Of a stretch of DNA of 64,000 bases, positions 18,180 through 26,913 are shown in pieces. The stretch's first letter is position 1; every line of letters starts with the position of its first letter. A model generated the notes under the pieces. It was not told the DNA's origin. It searched no databases and was given only the letters and a program-made list of their open reading frames with translations. Made by a program: the position numbers and the translations under genes. Where the stretch lies: the NCBI RefSeq assembly GCF_037327425.1, contig NZ_CP147846.1, positions 1,302,001 through 1,366,000 on the forward strand, given 5' to 3'. Origin of the DNA: Rhodococcus sovatensis (GTDB taxonomy: Bacteria > Actinomycetota > Actinomycetes > Mycobacteriales > Mycobacteriaceae).

Positions 18180-19094
18180 ATGACTGATTCGAGCGAGAAC
18201 ACTTTTCGATCCGGATTCGTCTGCTTCGTCGGACGGCCGAACACCGGAAAGTCGACACTCACCAATGCACTCGTCGGCTCCAAGATCGCCATCACCTCGT
18301 CTCGCCCTCAAACGACGCGTCACACGATTCGCGGCATCGTCCACCGCGAGAACGCGCAGCTCATTCTCGTCGACACCCCCGGATTGCACCGTCCGCGAAC
18401 GCTGCTGGGGCAGCGCCTCAACGACCTGGTGCAAGACACGTATTCCGAAGTCGACATCATCGGCCTCTGCATTCCGGCGGACGAGAAGATCGGGCCGGGC
18501 GACCGCTGGATTCTCGAGCAGGTGCGTCACATCGCACCCAAGACCACGTTGATCGGCATCATCACCAAGATCGACAAGGTCAAGAAGGAACGCGTCGTGC
18601 AGCAGCTCATGTCGCTGTCGAAGCTCCTGGGCGAGAACAGTCATGTCATCCCCGTGTCTGCGGCGTCGGGGGAGCAGGTGGAGAAGCTCGTCGAGTTGCT
18701 CGCGTCGGAACTTCCGCCGGGGCCGGCGTTCTACCCCGACGGCGAGCTCACCGACGAGCCCGAAGAGATCCTGATGGCCGAACTGATCCGCGAGGCCGCG
18801 CTCGAAGGCGTTCGCGACGAGCTTCCGCACTCGCTGGCCGTGGTGATCGAGGAAGTCACCCCGCGCGAGGGCCACGACAACATGCTCGACGTACACGCAA
18901 TCCTCTACGTCGAACGTTCCAGCCAGAAGGCCATCATCATCGGCAAGGGTGGATCGAGGCTCAAGGAGGTAGGCACCGCATCGCGATTGCAGATCGAGAA
19001 GCTGCTGGGCACGCGCATCTACTTGGATCTGCACGTCAAGATCGCCAAGGACTGGCAGACGGACCCCAAGCAGATGGGCAAGCTGGGGTTCTGA
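18180..19094 (+). CDS. era: GTPase Era
   Basis: 304-residue GTPase that helps assemble the 30S subunit by binding near the 16S rRNA 3' end. G1 is GRPNTGKSTLTNAL, G3 is DTPGL and G4 is TKID. The C-terminal KH domain contains IIIGKGGSRLKEVGTASR. The G1 sequence has T where many Era proteins have V (GRPNVGKS), as in other actinobacteria. Together with ybeY and rsmE it makes this region a ribosome-maturation cluster. Confidence 0.96.
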   Translation: MTDSSENTFRSGFVCFVGRPNTGKSTLTNALVGSKIAITSSRPQTTRHTIRGIVHRENAQLILVDTPGLHRPRTLLGQRLNDLVQDTYSEVDIIGLCIPADEKIGPGDRWILEQVRHIAPKTTLIGIITKIDKVKKERVVQQLMSLSKLLGENSHVIPVSAASGEQVEKLVELLASELPPGPAFYPDGELTDEPEEILMAELIREAALEGVRDELPHSLAVVIEEVTPREGHDNMLDVHAILYVERSSQKAIIIGKGGSRLKEVGTASRLQIEKLLGTRIYLDLHVKIAKDWQTDPKQMGKLGF

Positions 19095-19161
19095 CGTTCG
19101 GTGGCCGTCGGGTGCGAGTGGCGCAGGTCTGCAGGAGCCATGACGTGGGAGACTGGAACGC

Positions 19162-19986
19162 GTGAGGCTATACCGGGACAACGCAGTCGTGCTGCGCCAG
19201 CACAAGCTGGGTGAAGCCGACCGTATTGTCACGCTCCTGACCCGAGACAACGGCATCGTCAGAGCCGTCGCCAAAGGGGTGCGCCGCACCAAATCCAAGT
19301 TCGGCGCCAGGCTCGAGCCCTTTGCCCACGTCGACGTTCTTCTCCATCCCGGACGCAACCTCGACATCGTCACGCAGGTCCATACCGTCAATGCATTCGG
19401 TGGTGACATCGTCACCGACTACGGCTGCTACACCACCGGATGCGCGATTCTCGAAACTGCGGAACGGTTGGCAGGAGAAGAACATGCGCCCGCCAAACGG
19501 CTGCATCAGCTGACCGTCGGGGCGTTGCGTGCTCTCGGTGACCGTGCACGCCCTCCGGAACTGATTCTCGACGCTTTCCTGCTCCGCGCGATGGGGTTCT
19601 CCGGGTGGGCGCCGTCGTTGACGGAGTGCGCTCGGTGTGCAGCGCCCGGACCGCATCGCGCATTCCACGTCGCTGCGGGCGGATCGGTCTGCGTGCACTG
19701 CAGACCACCGGGATCGGCGACGCCGATGACCGGCGTACTCGATCTGATGGTCGCTCTCGAACGTGGCGAATGGGACTACACACAGACCACATCCACCGCC
19801 GTGCGCAGTCAGGCCAGCGGACTGGTGGCTGCCCATCTGCAGTGGCATCTCGAACGACAGTTGCGTACGTTGCCGCTCATCGAGCGGACGGCGCCGCATC
19901 AGCCCGAGCCTGGTTCGGCCCCGGTTTCTGCCGTCGGGCAGGATGAAGACCGTGATTCTGCGACGCGAACCGCGTACTCAGCCTGA
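19162..19986 (+). CDS. recO: DNA repair protein RecO
   Basis: 274-residue recombination mediator that loads RecA with RecR. It has an N-terminal OB fold (RLYRDNAVVLRQHKLGEADRIVTLL), a helical domain, and a four-cysteine zinc site (CARCAAP... and ...CVHC). It starts at GTG 19162, and its last 44 bases overlap the start of uppS in another frame. Confidence 0.94.
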   Translation: MRLYRDNAVVLRQHKLGEADRIVTLLTRDNGIVRAVAKGVRRTKSKFGARLEPFAHVDVLLHPGRNLDIVTQVHTVNAFGGDIVTDYGCYTTGCAILETAERLAGEEHAPAKRLHQLTVGALRALGDRARPPELILDAFLLRAMGFSGWAPSLTECARCAAPGPHRAFHVAAGGSVCVHCRPPGSATPMTGVLDLMVALERGEWDYTQTTSTAVRSQASGLVAAHLQWHLERQLRTLPLIERTAPHQPEPGSAPVSAVGQDEDRDSATRTAYSA

Positions 19987-20761
19987 CGAGGTGTCGGCGG
20001 TACGTCCACCGGATCCACATCCGTCCGGCGCACGACCACCGATTCTCCAACCGGAGTTGATTCCACGCCACGTGGCCTTGGTCATGGATGGCAACGGTCG
20101 GTGGGCGCAGGACCGAGGGATGCCCAGAACGGCGGGTCACGAGCGCGGTGAAGCAGTACTCATGGACACGGTGTGCGGCTGCATCGACATCGGGGTGAAG
20201 TGGCTGTCGGCCTACGCGTTCTCCACCGAGAACTGGAAGCGCAGTCCCGACGAGGTCAAGTTCCTGATGGGATTCAATCGCGACGTCATCAGGCGCCGCC
20301 GGGACGAGATGAACGAGATGGGTGTCCGGGTGCGATGGGCCGGCCGCCGACCCCGCCTGTGGCGCAGCGTGATCAAGGAACTCGAAGTCGCCGAGGAGTT
20401 GACGAAGAAGAACACCGTCATGACCCTGACGATGTGCGTCAACTACGGTGGACGAGCCGAAATCGCGGACGCAACAAAGGAAATCGCTCGACTGGTTGCT
20501 GCAGGCAAGCTCGATCCGGAGAAGATCACCGAAGCGACCGTCGCCAAGTACCTCGACGAACCCGATATGCCGGACGTCGATCTTTTCCTACGTCCGTCGG
20601 GGGAGCAGCGGACGTCGAATTTTCTACTGTGGCAATCTGCCTACGCGGAGTTCGTATTTCAGAAGAAGCTTTTTCCGGACTTCGACCGCCGGGATCTGTG
20701 GGAAGCATGCGTCGAATTCGCCTCCAGAGATCGCAGATTCGGTGGAGTCAAATATGAGTGA
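19943..20761 (+). CDS. uppS: Isoprenyl (decaprenyl/undecaprenyl) diphosphate synthase
   Basis: 272-residue cis-prenyltransferase that makes the long-chain polyprenyl diphosphate carrier for cell-wall synthesis. Motifs in order: HVALVMDGNGRWA (catalytic Asp, P-loop), FSTENWKR, and the C-terminal LFLRPSGEQRTSNFLLWQSAYAE. The ATG at 19943 is chosen as the nearest start with a GGGCAGG site that keeps the actinobacterial N-terminal extension. It overlaps recO by 44 bases. In mycobacteria the enzyme at this locus is the decaprenyl synthase, so that chain length is likely. Confidence 0.94.
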   Translation: MKTVILRREPRTQPDEVSAVRPPDPHPSGARPPILQPELIPRHVALVMDGNGRWAQDRGMPRTAGHERGEAVLMDTVCGCIDIGVKWLSAYAFSTENWKRSPDEVKFLMGFNRDVIRRRRDEMNEMGVRVRWAGRRPRLWRSVIKELEVAEELTKKNTVMTLTMCVNYGGRAEIADATKEIARLVAAGKLDPEKITEATVAKYLDEPDMPDVDLFLRPSGEQRTSNFLLWQSAYAEFVFQKKLFPDFDRRDLWEACVEFASRDRRFGGVKYE

Positions 20762-21149
20762 GCAGTTGACGTTGCAGTCCCGTGCAGAATTGGCGCTCGC
20801 ACAGTTCGCCACCGTGGTGGTCGGTGAGGAGGGTTCGCTCGGGTTCGACTATGCCGGGGCGCTGTGTTCGCTGCGTTCGGTAGCTCTCTCGCCGGGACTG
20901 GAAGTGCTGTCTTTGACGGCAGTTCTAGCGTGGGATCGGCCGCTCAAAGCTGCATTGCACAAGAAGGTTGCCGATCGGAACGCGGACTCGCAGTTCGGAT
21001 CGATCTCGGTCAACGTGCACGAGAAGTCGGCAGATGTGTTGTTGCGATACACATTTCCAGCCAGTGGCCTCGACGACGAGGCTCTCATGACGATGCTGGT
21101 GCTGGTTCTCGGTGGAGTGGAGAAGGCCCGCGAGGGCTTGCTGCCCTGA
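20754..21149 (+). CDS. Conserved hypothetical protein next to uppS
   Basis: 131 residues, no membrane segment, alternating hydrophobic strands and helices. An actinobacterial protein of similar size sits at this position between uppS and zur in mycobacteria (Rv2360c-like). The ATG at 20754 overlaps the uppS stop by eight bases, so translation is coupled. It may adopt a YbjN/chaperone-like fold, but nothing in the sequence proves it. It ends two bases from the convergent zur gene. Confidence 0.7.
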   Translation: MSEQLTLQSRAELALAQFATVVVGEEGSLGFDYAGALCSLRSVALSPGLEVLSLTAVLAWDRPLKAALHKKVADRNADSQFGSISVNVHEKSADVLLRYTFPASGLDDEALMTMLVLVLGGVEKAREGLLP

Positions 21150-21150
21150 G

Positions 21151-21588
21151 CTACTTGGCTTTGCACTCGCTGCAGGTGCCGAAGATCTCTATGGTGTGAC
21201 TGACGTCGGTGAAACCGTTGTCCTCGGCGACGCCCTGAGACCACGTCTCGACGGTCGGTCCTTCGACCTCGACGGTGTAACCGCAGTCCCGGCAGACGAG
21301 ATGGTGATGGTGGCCCGACGAACAGCGCCGGTAGACCGATTCTCCCGTGTCGATCCGCAGCACGTCGACAGTGCCGGCATCGGCGAGTGTCTGCAGCGTG
21401 CGGTAGACGGTGGTGAGACCGATACCTTCGCCGCGACGGCGCAGTTCGTCGTGCAGATCCTGCGCCGAGCGGAACTCGTCGATGTTGTCCAGTAGGTCGG
21501 AGATGGCACTGCGCTGCTTGGTGGCGCGCACTCCGACTGCGACCGGCTTGCGGGGGTGGACGGTGTCGGTCGTGGTCTTGTCGGTCAC
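21151..21588 (-). CDS. zur: Zinc uptake regulator Zur (Fur family, FurB)
   Basis: 145-residue Fur-family repressor that shuts zinc-import genes when zinc is bound. It has a winged helix (AQDLHDELRRRGEGIGLTTVYRTLQ), the HHHH-containing site SSGHHHHLVCRDCG and a final CSEC pair forming structural and regulatory zinc sites. The GTG at 21588 lies five bases after the smtB stop and gives MTDKTTT-like ends; upstream codons in the open frame belong to smtB. It is co-transcribed behind smtB, the known arrangement in mycobacteria, where SmtB represses the pair without zinc. Confidence 0.93.
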   Translation of the reverse strand: MTDKTTTDTVHPRKPVAVGVRATKQRSAISDLLDNIDEFRSAQDLHDELRRRGEGIGLTTVYRTLQTLADAGTVDVLRIDTGESVYRRCSSGHHHHLVCRDCGYTVEVEGPTVETWSQGVAEDNGFTDVSHTIEIFGTCSECKAK

Positions 21589-21592
21589 GAAA

Positions 21593-21997
21593 TCAGCCTT
21601 CCTCAGCATGTGCGACCGCGTCGACGACGATGTGAGCGAGGTGATCGTCGACGAGTCGGTAGAGAACTTCACGGCCGTTGCGCTCGCCTTGGACGACTCC
21701 GGCGGCCTTGAGGACGCGGAGGTGCTGGCTGATCAACGGTTGGGTGACCCCGAGCGCACCGACCAGTTCGTGGACGCAGCGCTCGGATTCGCGCAATTGC
21801 AGAACGATTGCGATCCGCACTGGGGCCGCGAGTGCGCGCAGAATGTCGCCTGCGGCGGTCAGCGTCTCTTTCGGCGGAACCGGCGCGGCCGGGGTGGCTG
21901 CGAACGGATCGTGTGCATGACCGGGGATCTGTGCATGACCGGGGATCACGTTGTGGTCATCGCCGAGATTCGAAGGGTCTGTCTCCAGGATTGCCAA
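21593..21997 (-). CDS. smtB: ArsR/SmtB-family zinc-responsive repressor
   Basis: 134-residue winged-helix repressor. The recognition region is CVHELVGALGVTQPLISQHLRVLKAAGVV. A His/Asp-rich N-terminal arm (NVIPGHAQIPGHAHDP) and a C-terminal DDHLAHIVVDAVAHAEE supply likely metal ligands, matching zinc sensors with an alpha-5 site. It starts at TTG 21997 with GAAGGAG eight bases before. In the mycobacterial pair SmtB dissociates when zinc binds, so zur is then made. Confidence 0.9.
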   Translation of the reverse strand: MAILETDPSNLGDDHNVIPGHAQIPGHAHDPFAATPAAPVPPKETLTAAGDILRALAAPVRIAIVLQLRESERCVHELVGALGVTQPLISQHLRVLKAAGVVQGERNGREVLYRLVDDHLAHIVVDAVAHAEEG

Positions 21998-22053
21998 CAG
22001 ATTTCTCCTTCGTCAGTTCTCGTGTTCGGACACCACACTAGTCCAGTGAGTGT

Positions 22054-22099
22054 TAATGCAAACCACTTCCATTTTGATATGCACGAGTGCGCATGTCAA
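22054..22099 (-). promoter_or_regulatory. Candidate smtB-zur promoter and operator region
   Basis: On the minus strand a TTGACA (22094-22099) is followed 17 bases later by CAAAAT, an acceptable -35/-10 pair. Overlapping it is a weak dyad with half-sites TGCATA and TGCAAA. This is where SmtB would be expected to act. The dyad is imperfect and no close match to a known Zur box was recognised. Confidence 0.4.
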
Positions 22100-22195
22100 A
22101 CGCGGTGGGGAGCGTTCGGTTAAATGTGCCTCGACCGATAGGCTTCTGCCTGTCAAAGTCCCCCTCGCAAGACACCAAGATGGAGAGCTCCGCCA

Positions 22196-23581
22196 GTGGC
22201 ACCCAAGTCCAAAGTCGAAACCGTCGCCAACCTCGCCAAGCGTCGAGGGCTCGTCTACCCCTGTGGCGAGATCTACGGCGGTACCAAGTCGGCCTGGGAC
22301 TACGGCCCGCTGGGCGTCGAGCTCAAGGAGAACATCAAGAAGCAGTGGTGGCGCAACATGATCACCACGCGCGAAGATACCGTCGGGCTCGACTCCTCGG
22401 TCATCCTGCCGCGCCAGGTGTGGGAGGCGTCGGGTCACGTCGAAACCTTCAGCGACCCGCTCGTCGAGTCCCTCATCACGCACAAGCGCTACCGCGCCGA
22501 TCATCTTCTCGAGGCCTACGAGGAGAAGCACGGGCGTCCACCCGAGAACGGTCTCGCCGACATCCGTGACCCCGAAACCGGTGATCCGGGCCAGTGGACC
22601 GAGCCGCGCGCATTCTCCGGCCTGCTCAAGACCTTCCTCGGACCGGTCGACAACGAAGAGGGCCTGCACTACCTGCGCCCCGAGACCGCGCAGGGCATCT
22701 TCGTCAACTTCGCGAACGTACTCACCACCTCACGCAAGAAGCCTCCGTTCGGCATCGGCCAGATCGGTAAGAGCTTCCGCAACGAGATCACGCCCGGAAA
22801 CTTCATCTTCCGCACCCGTGAGTTCGAGCAGATGGAGATGGAATTCTTCGTCAAGCCCGGCGAGGACGACGAGTGGCATCAGTACTGGATCGACTACCGC
22901 ATGAAGTGGTACACCGACCTCGGCATCGACCCCGAGAACCTGCGGCTGTACGAGCACGCCAAGGAAAAGCTGTCGCATTACTCCAAGCGGACCGTCGACA
23001 TCGAGTACCGCTTCCGGTTCCAGGGCAGCGAATGGGGCGAGCTCGAAGGCGTCGCCAACCGCACCGACTACGACCTGTCGGTGCACTCCAAAGCCTCCGG
23101 CCAGGATCTGAGCTACTACGAGCAGGCCACCGACACGCGCTACACCCCGTACGTCATCGAACCGGCGGCTGGTCTGACGCGTTCGCTCATGGCCTTCCTC
23201 GTCGACGCGTACACCGAGGACGAGGCTCCAAACGCAAAGGGCGGCGTCGACAAGCGCGTCGTGCTCAAGCTCGACCGTCGCCTCGCTCCCGTCAAGGTCG
23301 CGGTCCTGCCGCTCTCCCGCAACGCCGATCTGACGCCGAAAGCCAAGGATCTCGCGCAGCAGCTGCGTCAGTACTGGAACGTCGAATTCGACGACGCCGG
23401 CGCAATCGGTCGCCGCTACCGTCGCCAGGACGAAATCGGAACCCCGTTCTGCATCACCGTCGACTTCGACACCCTCGACGACCATGCCGTCACAATCCGT
23501 GAGCGGGACAGCATGGCACAGGAGCGGGTCGCACTCGACCAGGTCGAGGGTTACCTCGCTCAGCGGTTGTTGGGGGCCTGA
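22196..23581 (+). CDS. glyS: Glycyl-tRNA synthetase (dimeric class II)
   Basis: 461-residue alpha2-type glycyl-tRNA synthetase. The N-terminus has LAKRRGLVYPCGEIYGG. Class II motif 2 is in FRNEITPGNFIFRTREFEQMEMEFF, and motif 3 is in GLTRSLMAFLVDAY. An anticodon-binding domain follows. It starts at GTG 22196. The smtB/zur pair lies upstream on the other strand, as in mycobacteria. Confidence 0.96.
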   Translation: MAPKSKVETVANLAKRRGLVYPCGEIYGGTKSAWDYGPLGVELKENIKKQWWRNMITTREDTVGLDSSVILPRQVWEASGHVETFSDPLVESLITHKRYRADHLLEAYEEKHGRPPENGLADIRDPETGDPGQWTEPRAFSGLLKTFLGPVDNEEGLHYLRPETAQGIFVNFANVLTTSRKKPPFGIGQIGKSFRNEITPGNFIFRTREFEQMEMEFFVKPGEDDEWHQYWIDYRMKWYTDLGIDPENLRLYEHAKEKLSHYSKRTVDIEYRFRFQGSEWGELEGVANRTDYDLSVHSKASGQDLSYYEQATDTRYTPYVIEPAAGLTRSLMAFLVDAYTEDEAPNAKGGVDKRVVLKLDRRLAPVKVAVLPLSRNADLTPKAKDLAQQLRQYWNVEFDDAGAIGRRYRRQDEIGTPFCITVDFDTLDDHAVTIRERDSMAQERVALDQVEGYLAQRLLGA

Positions 23582-23596
23582 CACCCCGCCCTTTCT

Positions 23597-23711
23597 GTGA
23601 CCGAATGTCTGTTTCGGTCACTTGGGGTGAGCGAATGTCTGTTTGGGTCACTCTGAGTGACCGAATGTCTGTTTGGGTCACTCTGAGTGAGCGAATGTCT
23701 CATTCGGTCAC
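23597..23711. repeat. Four 25-bp palindromic units in tandem, exact 30-bp period
   Basis: Units lie at 23597-23621, 23627-23651, 23657-23681 and 23687-23711, separated by 5 bp. Each begins GTGASCGAATGTCT and ends GGGTCAC or CGGTCAC, so GTGACCGAA and TTCGGTCAC form an inverted repeat inside every unit. The array starts 15 bases after glyS. The spacers are far too short for CRISPR. Likely a mobile palindromic or regulatory repeat family; the role is unknown. Confidence 0.85.
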
Positions 23712-23716
23712 CCAAG

Positions 23717-23747
23717 CCGGGCACCGAATGAGTCATTCGGTGCCCGG
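23717..23747. terminator. Strong hairpin between convergent glyS and the TPM gene
   Basis: Fifteen-base perfect arms CCGGGCACCGAATGA and TCATTCGGTGCCCGG are separated by a single G. It directly follows the palindrome array and lies between two convergent genes, so a bidirectional terminator is the simplest reading. There is no T-run on either side, so factor-independent termination is not assured. The inner ACCGAATGA shares the GAATG core of the array units. Confidence 0.55.
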
Positions 23748-23833
23748 GCAGGCTGTACGCATTGCTCACGACCTTGGGAGGCACGCCGGATCCGGCCGCC
23801 TCGATTGTGCGCGCGGGAGTCGCCTACGCGCGC

Positions 23834-25885
23834 CTAGAACCGGCCGCCGCCCGAGCGCCCGCCGCCACCGAAGCCCCCGCCACCTCCACCGAAGCCACCG
23901 CCGCCACCGAAGCCGCCGCCACCGAAGCCGCCGCCACCGAAGCCGCCCCCACGGCTACCGCGCAGCATGCTGTCGATCAGGATTCCACCGAGAACGGCGC
24001 CCGCGGTGCCACCTCCCGAGCCCCTACCTCCACGTGGTCGACGGCTGTCCTCCCAGCTCGCAACGTCGGCCTGCGCGGTCTGCGACGCCTGCGCGGCCAA
24101 CCCCGCTGCGGCCTGGGCGTGTTGCAGTGCCTGTGCGGGATCGGTGGACTCGAGCCGTCGGGCAGCCTCGAAGTGGCGCTCTGCTTCGGCGAGACGCGTC
24201 CTCGCTTGGGCTCCGACGCCACCGCGGCGGGTCGAGATGTAGTCCCTCGCTGCGGTGATCTGCGACTGGGCAGCGCCGAGGTCACGTGCGAGGCGTGCGC
24301 GTTGCAGGTCGTCCTGGGTCTTCGCTTCGGTGGCGTCCTCGATCACCTCGTCGAGATGTCGATCGGCCGCGACGAGTTGCGTGTAGCTCCCGAGGGGATC
24401 CGAGGATTGCGACGCCTCGGCGTTGCGAAGGGCTTGCTCGGCGGCGGCGCGTGCACTCTGCAGCTCGTTGCCGCCGTGCTTGGCCAACGAATCGGCGTTC
24501 GCGAGGTCGCGGCGGACCTCCTCGATTGCTGCGGGAAGTGTCGCGATCGCGTTGCGTATGTCGTTCTGCGCGTGGTCGACTCCGTCGAGCAGCGCTCGGG
24601 CTTGGTCGACTGCCTTTTCGGCGGTCCGCACAGCCGAGACGAGTTGCCCTTGCTGGCCGGCGGGTTTCGCAGCGGTGTCACGGCCCACCGCGATGTTGCT
24701 CTCGGCGAGCTCGATGTCCTCACGGGCCATCACGATGTTCGACGAGATCGAGGCGAGCGCAGGCGGCGCGAACTCGGTCTGCAGCTGGGCCAGAATCTTC
24801 TCCGACTCCGGCACTCGGACCGTCAGTTCGACGACAGCTTGTGTCAGGGAGTCGAGCTTCGTATCGGCGTTGATCAAGAGATCGCGCATCGACTCGAATT
24901 CGGCTACACGCGAATCGAGTTCGTGATCAGCCCGCCCGCACGACGAAATGATCTGGATCAGCATCGAACGGCGTTGATCCGGCGTCTCGGGGATGGCGTC
25001 GTCGAGACGTTGGCGAACTTGGAACGCCGAGCCGAGCGCCTTCTTAGCCTCCTCGAACGCGGTGATGAACGGCCCTGCGGTGGTGTCGCCGAACTCCGAT
25101 CGTGCAATCGCGAGCTCTTCTTCGCTGGCGCGGACTGCGTTGTCGGTCTCCACGAGCATGGAGTGTGCTCGGGCATCCAAGATGTCGAGTGGCAACGCCG
25201 TAAGCGACGCGGTGTCGGTGGGATCGATGCTGTTCGCCGCTTCGATTCCGGCCTTCTGACGCGCCTTGTTGCGTCGCGACGAATAAACGACCGCCCCGCC
25301 GCCCGCGACGAGAACGGCTCCTGCGCCGATGAGCCAGGGGGTACTGGATCCGCTGGACCCGGAGGATGCATAGGCGTCGCCCAGTGTTCCTGCAGTGACG
25401 ATCGCTGCACCTGCCCAGTCTTCTTCGCGCAGAGCGGGTTCGATGTTGTCGGTTTGCAGCTCGTCGATCTCCGATTGAGTGATTTCGGTGAGACCGTTGG
25501 ACACCCACGTCGCGTACGACCGGTCGACGGTCGCGACCGCGAGCAATGCGTCCCTGTCTCCGAAACCGCTGGCTTGGGCGGTTGCGTCGGCCCATTCGCT
25601 TGGTTCGAGGTTGTCGAAATCTGCGACGTAGACGATCCAGAGACGGATCCGATCCGCGTTGTACACATCGTCGATCGCGGCCTGCACGTCGGCGAGCTGT
25701 CCGTCGTCGAGGGCCTCGACGTTGTCGGTTATCTGGCCGGCCAGCCGTGACGGGGGCTCGGCCGTCGCAGTCCCCGCGGCGCCGAAAAGTGCCGCAAGAG
25801 CGACGATCGCGATGAGAGCACCGAGGGCGAGCAATCGCTGGACTCTGGAGACAACGGGACCGTGCTTTGCCTGATCGACTGCCAT
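23834..25885 (-). CDS. TPM-domain membrane-anchored protein with Gly-rich tail
   Basis: 683 residues. A signal peptide/first membrane segment (LLALGALIAIVALAALFGAAG) is followed by a TPM domain (residues ~40-170, TDNVEALDDGQLADVQAAID...). A second membrane helix (WLIGAGAVLVAGGGAVVY) follows, then a long cytoplasmic region rich in Ala/Glu/Arg coiled coil. It ends in a repeated GGGFGGG tail. The TPM domain and Gly-rich end resemble YgcG-type proteins, and mycobacteria have a similar protein near dgt/dnaG. The ATG at 25885 places the signal peptide correctly. Cellular role unknown. Confidence 0.8.
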   Translation of the reverse strand: MAVDQAKHGPVVSRVQRLLALGALIAIVALAALFGAAGTATAEPPSRLAGQITDNVEALDDGQLADVQAAIDDVYNADRIRLWIVYVADFDNLEPSEWADATAQASGFGDRDALLAVATVDRSYATWVSNGLTEITQSEIDELQTDNIEPALREEDWAGAAIVTAGTLGDAYASSGSSGSSTPWLIGAGAVLVAGGGAVVYSSRRNKARQKAGIEAANSIDPTDTASLTALPLDILDARAHSMLVETDNAVRASEEELAIARSEFGDTTAGPFITAFEEAKKALGSAFQVRQRLDDAIPETPDQRRSMLIQIISSCGRADHELDSRVAEFESMRDLLINADTKLDSLTQAVVELTVRVPESEKILAQLQTEFAPPALASISSNIVMAREDIELAESNIAVGRDTAAKPAGQQGQLVSAVRTAEKAVDQARALLDGVDHAQNDIRNAIATLPAAIEEVRRDLANADSLAKHGGNELQSARAAAEQALRNAEASQSSDPLGSYTQLVAADRHLDEVIEDATEAKTQDDLQRARLARDLGAAQSQITAARDYISTRRGGVGAQARTRLAEAERHFEAARRLESTDPAQALQHAQAAAGLAAQASQTAQADVASWEDSRRPRGGRGSGGGTAGAVLGGILIDSMLRGSRGGGFGGGGFGGGGFGGGGGFGGGGGGFGGGGRSGGGRF

Positions 25886-26001
25886 GAGAACTGAATCTAC
25901 CGGCAGCAGGGAGGGGTGATCACTCCCCATGACACTTGTCATGACGGAATCGTGACGCTCGATCGAGGTCCGGGAGCTGCCGGAGTAGCAAAGTTCTTCT
26001 C

Positions 26002-26913
26002 ATGACAACGACACCCGCAGTGCATCTGGAGCACCTGAGCAAGTCCTACGGGTCGGTACAGGCCGTGGCGGACGTGAGCCTGACAATCGAACCCGGTGAG
26101 GTGGTTGCCTTCCTCGGCCCCAACGGTGCGGGCAAAACGACGACCATCGACATGATGCTCGGGCTGGCCAAGCCCGATTCGGGTACGGCCCAGGTATTCG
26201 GATCCCCACCGGCCGACGCGATCAGCGCTGGGCGGATCTCGGCGGTGATGCAGTCGGGCGGACTCATTCGAGATCTGACCGTCCGCGAGACGATCCGCCT
26301 CACCGCCTCCCTTTTTCCGCGCACCCAGCCAGTCGAGAGCGTGATGGAGCGCGCGGGCATCACCGCGATCGCAGACCGGAGTGTCGCGAAGTGCTCTGGC
26401 GGTGAACAGCAACGGCTCAAGTTCGCGCTGGCACTGTTGCCGGAACCGGATCTACTGATCCTCGACGAACCGACAACCGGAATGGACGTCGAAGGTCGAC
26501 GCGACTTCTGGAACGCGATCAGGCACGACGCACGTGGCGGCCGAACCGTTCTGTTCGCTACGCACTACCTGGACGAGGCAGATGCCTATGCCGATCGCAT
26601 CGTGCTGCTGCGGCACGGACGGATCGTCGCCGACGGGAGTGCCGCCGAGGTCAAGAACCTCGCCTCCGGTCGTACCGTCACCGCCACAGCCCCGTCCATC
26701 GATGCTTCCGCGCTGCTACACCTTCCGGGCGTCGACCAGGTGGAGACGCGAGGCGAACGGGTCATCGTCCATGGCCGTGACTCCGACACCGTTGCGCGAT
26801 ACCTGCTGAACAACGGAGCTGTCGACCTCGAAATCGTATCCAAGAACCTCGAAGACGCGTTCCTCGCTTTGACCACCGACCGATCCGCCGATCTCGTAGG
26901 GAGCACAAGATGA
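26002..26913 (+). CDS. ABC exporter ATP-binding protein (DrrA-like)
   Basis: 303-residue ATPase. Walker A is GPNGAGKTTTIDMML (residues ~39-53), the signature is CSGGEQQRLKFALAL and Walker B is LLILDEPTTGMD. The C-terminal ~80 residues match the extension of drug/lipid export ATPases. It overlaps the permease gene by four bases. The adjoining histidine kinase and response regulator suggest a stress- or drug-responsive export module. Substrate unknown. Confidence 0.9.
   Translation: MTTTPAVHLEHLSKSYGSVQAVADVSLTIEPGEVVAFLGPNGAGKTTTIDMMLGLAKPDSGTAQVFGSPPADAISAGRISAVMQSGGLIRDLTVRETIRLTASLFPRTQPVESVMERAGITAIADRSVAKCSGGEQQRLKFALALLPEPDLLILDEPTTGMDVEGRRDFWNAIRHDARGGRTVLFATHYLDEADAYADRIVLLRHGRIVADGSAAEVKNLASGRTVTATAPSIDASALLHLPGVDQVETRGERVIVHGRDSDTVARYLLNNGAVDLEIVSKNLEDAFLALTTDRSADLVGSTR

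Noticed and set aside
23597..23711. Possible CRISPR array or repeat-encoded peptide
   Set aside because: The units are palindromic, the gaps are only 5 bp and not unique spacers, and the peptide repeats on both strands simply follow from the 30-bp (ten-codon) period.
23762..25750. 662-residue plus-strand ORF opposite the TPM gene
   Set aside because: It is the antisense shadow of the TPM gene, caused by high GC codon bias; only the minus frame has signal peptide, TPM domain and Gly-rich tail.
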